Source: Actinomycetospora lutea
GTDB lineage: Bacteria > Actinomycetota > Actinomycetes > Mycobacteriales > Pseudonocardiaceae
NCBI RefSeq assembly: GCF_028737205.1
Contig: NZ_JAQZAL010000004.1
Coordinates: forward strand, 124,001-188,000
DNA length: 64,000 bases
Reading direction: 5' to 3'
How positions within the stretch are numbered: position 1 is the stretch's first letter; the number at the start of each line of letters is the position of its first letter. The position numbers were made by a program, and so were the translations under genes. Shown piece after piece: positions 15,866-22,749 of this stretch. The notes under the pieces were generated by a model, which did no database searches, had not been told where the DNA came from, and saw only the letters and a list, made by a program, of their open reading frames with translations.

Positions 15866-16480
15866 ATGTCGCGCGTGGACGTGTCGGAGGTGATCAAGTC
15901 GCAGCGCGCGGCGCTGGGGCTCTCGCAGGGGGAGCTGGCTAAGACGGCCGGCGTGAGCGTCCGACAGCTCGCCAGGTACGAGGCCGGCGAGCAGCAGCCG
16001 ACCCTCTCCGCGGCCGTCTCACTCGCTGACGCGCTCGGCATCTCCTTGGCCCGCCTCGCCGGGCAGGTCGACTACGGGCTTGACCTCTCCGGCGAGTGGT
16101 GGTGCTCATGGCAGACCTGGAAGGAGGGCAAGCCGCGCGTCGACACGCACTCATTGGAGGTCGAGCAGCGTGGGGAGCTGCTGCACCTCGACGCCGAGCG
16201 CGCGATCGCGGTCGCGGAAGGCAGCTACCGATGGCACGGCGAGCTACGGCTGTGGGACCAGGAGGCGCTCATGGGTTGGTACCGCTCCACCGATGCCGCT
16301 GTCAGGTCTAAGGGCACGATGTACCTCGCCCTGCACCGCCACGGCACCCACGCGTGGGGCCGCTGGGTCGGCATGAGCTACGACGGTGCCGTCGTCACCG
16401 GTTGGGGCTCCCTCGCCCGCACACACGAGCACAGCGCGCAGATCGTCCAGGACCTCATCGACGAGGACGAGGCACGATGA
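15866..16480 (+). CDS. XRE-family regulator with a C-terminal ligand/unknown domain
   Basis: A 204-residue protein with an N-terminal Cro/CI-type helix-turn-helix (about residues 5-60: VIKSQRAALGLSQGELAKTA, VRQLARYEAGEQQP). A Trp-rich domain follows (SGEWWCSWQTWKEGKPRVDT ... MGWYRSTDAAVRSKGTMYLA), which appears to be a sensor and has no family that I recognise. It is divergent from the transfer operon and overlaps the VOC gene (ATGA). It is the most likely repressor of the element. GGGGAA lies only two bases before ATG 15866, so GTG 15875 may be the true start. Confidence 0.82.
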   Translation: MSRVDVSEVIKSQRAALGLSQGELAKTAGVSVRQLARYEAGEQQPTLSAAVSLADALGISLARLAGQVDYGLDLSGEWWCSWQTWKEGKPRVDTHSLEVEQRGELLHLDAERAIAVAEGSYRWHGELRLWDQEALMGWYRSTDAAVRSKGTMYLALHRHGTHAWGRWVGMSYDGAVVTGWGSLARTHEHSAQIVQDLIDEDEAR

Positions 16481-16905
16481 CCGAGCTACGCAGCCGCATC
16501 GCCCAGTTCGTCATCGACGTCGCCGACCTGGACGCCGGCGTGGCCTTTTGGTCCGCCGTCCTCGACGCGACCGAGGAGACGCTTGGCGCCGACAGCCAGC
16601 CCGTCTACCGCCGGCTCAAGCTCCCCGACTCCGACATCCGCATCCTGCTCCAACGCACCGACGACCCCAAGACGTCGAAAGAGCGCATGCACGTCGACCT
16701 GGAGACCAACGACGTCGAAGCCGAGGTCCGACGACTCGAAGCCCTCGGCGCCACCCGCTGGGACCACCAACAAGAGCGCGGCCACGAGTTCTGGGTACTT
16801 CGCGATCCGTGGGACAACGAGTTCTGCGTGCTACCCCCTGAGTTCCCTACGCTATTGGCCCGCCGCGACCCCGTTCCTCAACCGTCACCGACCCCGTTGT
16901 CGTAG
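16477..16905 (+). CDS. VOC-family (glyoxalase-like) protein
   Basis: A 142-residue protein with two VOC modules: IAQFVIDVADLDAGVAFWSA opens the first and HVDLETNDVEAEVRRLEALG the second. The closing strand reads FWVLRDPWDNEFCVL with the usual Glu ligand, and a His lies in MHVDLE. It resembles small-molecule binding or resistance proteins of this fold. It is coupled by ATGA to the XRE regulator, which hints that the regulator and this protein act on the same ligand (inference). Base composition is still host-like here, unlike the cargo further right. Confidence 0.8.
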   Translation: MTELRSRIAQFVIDVADLDAGVAFWSAVLDATEETLGADSQPVYRRLKLPDSDIRILLQRTDDPKTSKERMHVDLETNDVEAEVRRLEALGATRWDHQQERGHEFWVLRDPWDNEFCVLPPEFPTLLARRDPVPQPSPTPLS

Positions 16906-16909
16906 CCGA

Positions 16910-17255
16910 TCAAAGCGAGCGCCTTACGCCTGAGGCGACGCGCGACGCCCGAGTCGCCAGCGAGGCCCGCGGAAACGAGCTGGTCACCGACCATGTCATG
17001 ACCTCGCACTGCTGGTGGCGGCACCGAACGAGCCGCTTGATCCAGATCGACGTCGCCGGGCGACCGCCGACCGGCAGGTCCGAACTTGACCGGCCGACGA
17101 CCTGAGCAGCCGCCACGACACGGACGCCGGGACAGCCGACCATGTCGTTCGTGGTCTGAGCTCCCAGCTCGAGCTCGCCGTCGTACTCCTCGACCGCGAC
17201 CAGACGAACCCCCTCAAGCCCAGGACCGCCACAAGAGTGTGCTCCCGGGCCATGA
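16910..17255 (-). pseudogene. Degenerate ISL3-family transposase, N-terminal remnant
   Basis: On the minus strand the frame ending at 16910 reads EGVRLVAVEEYDGELELGAQ, TTNDMVGCPGVRVVAAAQVV, DLPVGGRPATSIWIKRLVRC, then RHQQCEVMTWSVTSSFPRAS. This is the usual N-terminus of ISL3 transposases: a CP-x-C-like zinc knuckle, a VxDLPxxGRP strand, a WxKRRxRC motif, and a C...TWTE segment. Some knuckle cysteines are lost. A frameshift at about 17215 separates the MAREHTLVAVLGL start from the rest, and the DDE part is missing. The remnant separates the plasmid-like backbone from the cargo. Confidence 0.65.
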
Positions 17256-17688
17256 TCACCCGAGACTGAAGATCGTGTTCTCGTCAGGCCTCAACGCTTG
17301 AGGACGAGCCGCAATGCAAACGAGGGCAGTCTAGACAAAGACCTTCGGCTGGACCGGGCGCGAGCGGCTGGCGCCGCTCGCTGGGCAGCAGTCCCTGCGC
17401 CAGGCTTTTGCCGCCACCCAAGGCGACGGCCAAGGCGCCTGGACCAGCCCAACGAGAGCATCGGGTCGCCCCAACCCCTTCGGCGCCCGCGAGCTGCGGA
17501 CTGTGCATCTCCCTCGCCGCGGGAGGAGAACCAAGATCACAAAGCGAGCACCATTGAGGACCCTCTCGCGAAAGCGTTGCCGGCTACCCCTTCCAGGCCT
17601 TGTCGAATAAACCGGGCGCCGCTACGCTCCGTGGCAGCTGGGGGGTCAGCGATCTCCGCCACGTCAACACTCGGGAATGGGAGCGATA
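17256..17688. other. Non-coding stretch between the transposase remnant and the cargo
   Basis: I see no convincing gene in these 430 bases. A hairpin with arms CCTCAA (17289-17294) and TTGAGG (17298-17303) lies near the left end and may be what remains of the insertion-sequence end or a terminator. Composition changes from host-like to lower GC towards the right. The cargo promoter must lie in the right half, but no clear -35/-10 pair stands out. Confidence 0.4.
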
Positions 17689-18129
17689 GTGTCGAGCACT
17701 CTTGAAGAGTTCAACTCCAAGTTCCGAGTCGAGGAGCTCCTTATCCTCGACTCAGGTCTCTGGCGCTGGTCTATTCGGCCGGTCCATTCAACTCTTGGCG
17801 CCGGAGTTCTCTCACTCTCGCGCTTCGCCACTTCCTTTGCCGACATGACTGACGACGAAGCGCAAGATCTCGCCCAGACAGTTAAGTCCGTTGAGGCAGC
17901 GCTCCGCGCCACTTTCTCGCCTCAGAAGATGAATTATGTGATGCTCATGATGGTTGACGACCACCTGCACTTCCATGTGCTGCCGCGTTATGCGGAAACA
18001 AAGCAATTCGGCGGCCTGGAATGGGTTGACTCCGGCTGGCCTGGACCGCCCGGGATGGGAGACTACTCGGATCGCTCAGAGGACAAAGTTCTTTTCGACA
18101 TCCGCGACCACCTTAAGTCGAATCTGTGA
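17689..18129 (+). CDS. HIT-family nucleotide hydrolase/transferase (cargo gene 1)
   Basis: About 146 residues of the histidine-triad superfamily. The active-site triad is HLHFHVLPRY (H-x-H-x-H-x-x), preceded by NYVMLMMVDD with the conserved Asn. HIT enzymes cleave or transfer nucleotides on a central His, as in AMP-amidate, diadenosine polyphosphate or adenylylated-end hydrolysis. The GWPGPPGMGDYSDRSEDK loop after the triad resembles the HIT group in which the C-terminus closes the site. GTG 17689 has GGGAG five bases upstream; ATG 17677 is the alternative. It opens a five-gene rightward cluster; the RtcB-like gene starts six bases after its stop. Confidence 0.85.
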   Translation: MSSTLEEFNSKFRVEELLILDSGLWRWSIRPVHSTLGAGVLSLSRFATSFADMTDDEAQDLAQTVKSVEAALRATFSPQKMNYVMLMMVDDHLHFHVLPRYAETKQFGGLEWVDSGWPGPPGMGDYSDRSEDKVLFDIRDHLKSNL

Positions 18130-18135
18130 CATTTC

Positions 18136-19269
18136 GTGCTTGACCAGGCACTCGTGGGCGATCATGCCCAGGATTTCTTGCACCCGTACCTTGGCGAGAC
18201 GGAGAGTCTATTCCGGACTGCTCTTCAAGCTGTCGACGATGAGGCCGACTGCAAGATAACTCCCGCAGCCGATCTCGGATTCCCTGCCGACGTCGTTAGA
18301 TTTGCTGGCGGGTTTGCAAGCGGGTGCCTTGTCGAGTGGTCGTCTTCATCGGAGGTCGTTCCCGTCGATACGTGCACCGGGGTCGACACCTCAAGCATCT
18401 TCTGGCTGGATGACTTTCCATCTCCGGAAATTCGTGATGAAGACCTGGTGCGGCTGGAGAAGTGGCTGGTTTCAACTTCCACCTACGTGTGGAACTTTCA
18501 TCAGGGCAATCACTTCATCATGCTGGTGCGACGTCGCACTGACGGTGCGCCAGCCTTAGTGATGCATAGTAGCGAAGGAGAGTTCACCTACCAATCGACC
18601 GGCCTGCTACCAGGTAACGACAACTGGTACATCAAGGATGTAGTCACTACATATTCACCCGCCAGTGATCGCTACATCCGGCTCCTATGGGGCGATAAGG
18701 CTTCGCTATACAAACGAATGTCAAGAACGTTGAGAAGCTATGCCCGAGATCGTCACGCTTTAGTCGCCACCATGCTATTAGATGGTCGGGCGAGGATTGG
18801 CTCTGAGTACCATAAGCAGCACTTCTATATGCCATCCTCGAACTCCGCAGCACTCGGGTGCTATCTCTGCCAACCGAATGAGGTTGTGCCAATCTTCAGT
18901 GCTCCATCGAGGGACATCGACATGTTTAGATGTTCAATGGGTGGCAAGAACGACATCAATCTACTGAATGGGCGACGAGTCATTCTAGTTCCTCACGGCT
19001 GGGGCCGAACCATGACGAGCGAGGTGGACTGTGCCGTCGAAGGAGGAAGAATCTCCCTTAACGGCGAGACCTATCCTGTGGAGCCCAGAGTTAGTATAGC
19101 GAGCCACCCGCAAATGGGTCTCCGTGAGTTCGACGATTCAAGCCTCAGCTCGGGTTCATTCTACGGAGTGATCGAGGGACATACTCCTGGTAATGTCATT
19201 GATTCCCTCGCCCAAATTTGGTCCTACTCCTCGGCCGGCTACGTTCACCACTCCACGCCGAGGCAGTAG
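18136..19269 (+). CDS. Highly diverged RtcB-like protein (cargo gene 2)
   Basis: A 377-residue protein without an obvious annotation. Read against the RtcB 3'-phosphate RNA ligase fold, its motifs fall in order. GGFASGCLVEWSSSSEVVPV plus DTCTGVD (75-85) matches the piGxv...vGvDiGCG region. FHQGNHFIML (121-130) matches GGGNHFxEl, VMHSSEG (142-148) matches the HSGSRG motif, YHKQH (225-229) lies at the HN/HRKGA region, and VPHGWGR (285-291) matches HGAGR, whose His is guanylylated in RtcB. The metal Cys is shifted or lost and the RKGA motif is not conserved, so the chemistry may differ. TTA codons occur at 18556, 18760 and 18778. The start is GTG. Confidence 0.6.
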   Translation: MLDQALVGDHAQDFLHPYLGETESLFRTALQAVDDEADCKITPAADLGFPADVVRFAGGFASGCLVEWSSSSEVVPVDTCTGVDTSSIFWLDDFPSPEIRDEDLVRLEKWLVSTSTYVWNFHQGNHFIMLVRRRTDGAPALVMHSSEGEFTYQSTGLLPGNDNWYIKDVVTTYSPASDRYIRLLWGDKASLYKRMSRTLRSYARDRHALVATMLLDGRARIGSEYHKQHFYMPSSNSAALGCYLCQPNEVVPIFSAPSRDIDMFRCSMGGKNDINLLNGRRVILVPHGWGRTMTSEVDCAVEGGRISLNGETYPVEPRVSIASHPQMGLREFDDSSLSSGSFYGVIEGHTPGNVIDSLAQIWSYSSAGYVHHSTPRQ

Positions 19270-19422
19270 CTGTCCATAAGTCTACGTCTATCCGTTACCT
19301 GTTCGCTAGTAGAGGAAACGCTAGCAGTCAACATAGTAGAAATTCCGGTAGTTTGTACACGTTGTGCCGAAGAAGGGTCTCTACAGCGGCAAGCCCTTCG
19401 GACTGCCACGTAAAGGGGGGAC
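19270..19422. other. Intergenic leader with an imperfect hairpin
   Basis: The 153 bases between cargo genes 2 and 3 are AT-richer than anything in the host. An imperfect hairpin pairs CCGAAG..GGG with CCCTTCGG just before the Shine-Dalgarno AAAGGGGGG of the aminomutase-like gene. It could be an attenuator or a second promoter region; no definite function can be read. Confidence 0.3.
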
Positions 19423-20700
19423 ATGGTCGAGGATTCACGCTCTACTGGCGGCCTTCATAGTGCCCTCGCAGACGCTCGCGCTCGGTACGTCGACCGGAAC
19501 CCGGAGAGCTTTCGCCACCACGAGCTCGCTCGCCAGGTCTTACCGGGTGGAACAACGCGCGCCGTCCTTCACATGAGTCCTTTCCCATTCAGGGTCCAAA
19601 GCGCATCTGGGTCAAGGCTCATCGATGTAGACGGCCATACCCTAATCGACTTCTGCGGCGACTTCACAGCAGGCCTTCTTGGACACACACCTAGCTCGGT
19701 GGCGGAAGCCGTACGAAGTTCTCTCAATCGCGGATGGTCATTCGGAGCTACGACGACTACCGAAATTCGGGCGGCCGAATTGGTCTGCGCCCGCTTCGAA
19801 TCGATTCAACAAGTGAGATTTACACACTCTGGCACCGAAGCCAACTTGTTCGCGATCGCTGCTGCCCTAAATTTCGCCCAGCGCGACAGGGTCCTTGTTT
19901 TCGATAACAGCTTCCACGGAGGCGTAATATCGTTCCTCCCGGATAGCCAGCGCATGAATGTACCTCACAACTTCTTGATTGCGAACTTCAACGACTTAGA
20001 CAGCGTGGAAGAAGCGTTCGCCTCAGGCCCTATAGGTTGCGTCGTAGTTGAGCCGGTTCAGGGTGCCGGCGGGTGCATCCCAGCGTCTCGAGAGTTCCTT
20101 GATCGACTTCGCAAGCGGTGTTCAAGTGACAACACCGTCCTAATCTTCGATGAAATAATGACTTCTCGACTGCATCCCCGTGGCGCGCAGGCTCTCTATG
20201 GAGTACAGGCAGACCTCACAACACTAGGCAAGTATCTAGCGGGGGGGACTGCGTTCGGCGCATTCGGAGGACAGCTTGAGATCATGAAGCAATTCGATAT
20301 GGGTTCAGGTGGATTGCTAGCGCATTCGGGCACATTCAACAACAATAGTATCAACTTGGCGGTAGCAGTCGCCGTGATGTCGGCGGAACTCAGTGCCGAG
20401 CGTATCGAGAGCGTAAATCGGCGTGGCGACTTGCTACGGGAACGTCTGAACGACACGTTCTCAAACCTCGAGTTGCCGCTTTGGGTAACCGGACTCGGCT
20501 CCATGCTCCACATACATTGCGTTGACTCTGTCTGGTATGACTGGCTCTTCTACGAACTTCTGGAGGATGGATTTTATGTCTCCCCTAAGGGTTTCATAGG
20601 CTTGTCGTTTGAGATTGGGGACTTGGAATGCGAGGGACTCGTCGAGTCGGTCGCCGCCTGGGGCTCTAGGGCCATACGAATGAGGTCAGGGACCAACTAG
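19423..20700 (+). CDS. Class III PLP enzyme, glutamate-1-semialdehyde aminomutase-like (cargo gene 3)
   Basis: A 425-residue fold-type I PLP enzyme. Visible marks are VLPGGTTRAV (40-48), the phosphate-binding HSGTEANLFA (135-144), Asp243/Glu244 in LIFDEIMTSR, and the Schiff-base Lys270 in LTTLGKYLAGG. Overall order and length match GSAM-type aminotransferases that move an amino group within or onto a small acid. The host needs a normal hemL elsewhere, so this copy is probably specialised and gives the cluster a biosynthetic side. ATG 19423 has AAAGGGGGG before it. Codon use is clearly unlike the flanking host genes. Confidence 0.85.
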   Translation: MVEDSRSTGGLHSALADARARYVDRNPESFRHHELARQVLPGGTTRAVLHMSPFPFRVQSASGSRLIDVDGHTLIDFCGDFTAGLLGHTPSSVAEAVRSSLNRGWSFGATTTTEIRAAELVCARFESIQQVRFTHSGTEANLFAIAAALNFAQRDRVLVFDNSFHGGVISFLPDSQRMNVPHNFLIANFNDLDSVEEAFASGPIGCVVVEPVQGAGGCIPASREFLDRLRKRCSSDNTVLIFDEIMTSRLHPRGAQALYGVQADLTTLGKYLAGGTAFGAFGGQLEIMKQFDMGSGGLLAHSGTFNNNSINLAVAVAVMSAELSAERIESVNRRGDLLRERLNDTFSNLELPLWVTGLGSMLHIHCVDSVWYDWLFYELLEDGFYVSPKGFIGLSFEIGDLECEGLVESVAAWGSRAIRMRSGTN

Positions 20701-20899
20701 CGCGGGACAGCACTTGTTCTCGGCTCATCAGAAGACGGAGGTATAGGTACCCCCGTTACGACCAATCGCAACATTTGTTGCCAGCTTTGCAAATAGGACG
20801 GTCTCTCGGTGGGAAAAGATCCCGTCGAATTCTCGACCATGCAAATTTGGGCTAGCAGTTCAAGCTCAGTAACCCAGAACATGAGTCAGGAGGTAGAGG

Positions 20900-21622
20900 T
20901 TGAAAGTCAGCGGCATCCCAATGCAGTACAGGGTTCGACAGCTGAACGCGCTCGCCCTCCTGCTGGCTGTCGCGTACGCACTCGCTGCTATCAAGTACAC
21001 CCAATCGGTAACTCAGATCAGTCCCTGGATCAGAGATATCTTTGTGTATGCAACGTCCATCGGTGTTTACCGCATCATAATTGACGTCATTTTCCGAATA
21101 GTCGAGCGGACCACCTTCTTTCGGAGGTTGTATTGGGGGCAGCTTCACATCGCGGGGCTATGGTCATATTCATACACAATCGAAGGGGCACCGGAAAGGA
21201 CTGTATATTTCGGTGTCTGGCGCTTCGAGCAAACACTCTTCGCGACTTCAGTGGTTGGATTCGGCCTAACAGATGAGTTTGATACTCGGTCTCACGTGCG
21301 CTCCGTAACTGATGTCATCTCTAATGGCAACGCCTACGAAGTGATCAACGTTCGCAGTGACTCGGTGAACTCGGAGGCCGAGGTGTTCTCGCGCACGACC
21401 ATGTTCTTCGAGCAGAGTTCGGCGAGATTCTTCAAGCAACCAGATCGGATGAGGGGGAAGACGTTCGTGTATGGGGGACCGCTAACGGGAAGAATCTGCA
21501 ACAACACCTTCGTTCGCCACGTGAAAGCTCGCACCGAGCAGGATGTAATTGACGAGTTGCGACACAATCTAAATGAACATGGGCATGTTCACGGTGCTGT
21601 CGTGCGCGTTGTGGCTTCTTGA
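20900..21622 (+). CDS. Two-TM protein with beta-rich tail, Cap15/S-2TM-beta-like (cargo gene 4)
   Basis: A 240-residue protein with two transmembrane helices, about 14-33 (NALALLLAVAYALAAIKYT) and 45-66 (IFVYATSIGVYRIIIDVIF). From residue 80 on it is beta-rich: YWGQLHIAGLWSYSYTIEG, YFGVWRFEQTLFATSVVGFG, then TGRICNNTFVRHVKA. Two N-terminal helices followed by a small beta-barrel that starts with a G-x-W strand is the plan of S-2TM-beta effectors, which include Cap15 of CBASS. This is a shape-level resemblance. No CD-NTase is present, so a signalling role is open. An in-frame stop at 20894 makes TTG 20900 the first possible start, with AGGAGGT upstream. Confidence 0.5.
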   Translation: MKVSGIPMQYRVRQLNALALLLAVAYALAAIKYTQSVTQISPWIRDIFVYATSIGVYRIIIDVIFRIVERTTFFRRLYWGQLHIAGLWSYSYTIEGAPERTVYFGVWRFEQTLFATSVVGFGLTDEFDTRSHVRSVTDVISNGNAYEVINVRSDSVNSEAEVFSRTTMFFEQSSARFFKQPDRMRGKTFVYGGPLTGRICNNTFVRHVKARTEQDVIDELRHNLNEHGHVHGAVVRVVAS

Positions 21623-21645
21623 TTCCCGGCGGCCCAGGAAAATTG

Positions 21646-22749
21646 ATGAGTGTCCTGATCGCACTCGGGTCCTTTAAGGGATCAGTCCGCTCGACAACTG
21701 CATGCTCCATCGTCTACCGAAGTCTCTTGCGCCGCACTAAATCAAGTGAGGTCGCTGTCTTGCCTCTCGCAGATGGTGGTGAGGGGACGCTTGAGGTCTT
21801 CGAGCACTACTTTGGCGGCTCCATGGCTGTTCACGTGGCGCATGACTGCATGGGTCGTAGGCGCCGATGTAGAGTCTGGACGAATGCATCCGGCTTCGCC
21901 TTGATTGAGTCAGCGGAAGTGGTTGGTCATTCCTTAGTAGGGCGGGCCGACCGTGACCCGTGGGCTGCCAGCAGCCGAGGGGTCGCGGAGCTCATTAACG
22001 AGCTCGTTGCGGACGGATTTCGCGTCATCGCGGTCAGCATGGGCGACTCGGCCGTGATGGATTTCGGCGTTGGAATGCTAGCCGAGTTGGGCGTACGGTT
22101 CTACAGGAATCATGTACGAATTGACCATCCCCGTCTTGCGCATCTCGCCACCATCTCGGGGTTCGACGCCCGCGTACTCTCCGAACTCTGGCCGGGAGTA
22201 ACCATATTTGGTTTAGTAGATACTTACGACTTTGTTTGCGGAGAGGACGGTCAGGGGGAACAGTATGGACACCAAAAGGGCTTAGTGCCCTCTGATTCTG
22301 AGTTTCTTGAAGCGTGCTATTCTAACTTCACTTCTCTTATCGAAGAGGAGCTTGGCGTTGCTGTGGGACGTTTGCCTTTCGGAGGAGGAAGTGGGGGACT
22401 TGGTGGTGCGCTCGCCGCATTCCTGGGGGCAGACCTCGTTCACACGCCAGAGTATCTGGACAACTACCTCGGTATTTCGCGTAGGATTGCCGAATACTCC
22501 CACGTCGTGACTGGCGAAGGTCAGCTCGATCGCCAAACCAAGTGGGGAAAAGTCCCGTACTACGTAGCCTCGCGGGTATCTAGCGACGCAAGGTTCACGG
22601 CATTGGTTGGATCATCGACTATCGAGGGCTCGGCCGATCTATTGCGCGTGGCGCCACAGGCACAGATTGTAGAGCTCCATGTACCCGAGCCATATACGGG
22701 TACGCGCAACGCGCTATCTCGTGTCGCTAGTGGTCTCACGAACGGCTAG
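21646..22749 (+). CDS. Diverged glycerate kinase (GK type I) (cargo gene 5)
   Basis: A 367-residue protein with the glycerate-kinase frame: SFKGS near the start, LPLADGGEGTLEVF, GLGGALAAFLGADL, and TGEGQLDRQTKWGKVP. Two family motifs are altered. GGSATNDGG reads GDSAVMDFG, and the NPLxGxxGA segment reads DTYDFVCGEDGQGEQYG, although HQKGL is kept. It probably phosphorylates glycerate or a related hydroxy acid. I chose ATG 21646 behind AGGAA over TTG 21619, which overlaps the previous stop. The TTA codon at 21934 is in frame. It overlaps the end of the rep gene by four bases, tail to tail. Confidence 0.75.
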   Translation: MSVLIALGSFKGSVRSTTACSIVYRSLLRRTKSSEVAVLPLADGGEGTLEVFEHYFGGSMAVHVAHDCMGRRRRCRVWTNASGFALIESAEVVGHSLVGRADRDPWAASSRGVAELINELVADGFRVIAVSMGDSAVMDFGVGMLAELGVRFYRNHVRIDHPRLAHLATISGFDARVLSELWPGVTIFGLVDTYDFVCGEDGQGEQYGHQKGLVPSDSEFLEACYSNFTSLIEEELGVAVGRLPFGGGSGGLGGALAAFLGADLVHTPEYLDNYLGISRRIAEYSHVVTGEGQLDRQTKWGKVPYYVASRVSSDARFTALVGSSTIEGSADLLRVAPQAQIVELHVPEPYTGTRNALSRVASGLTNG

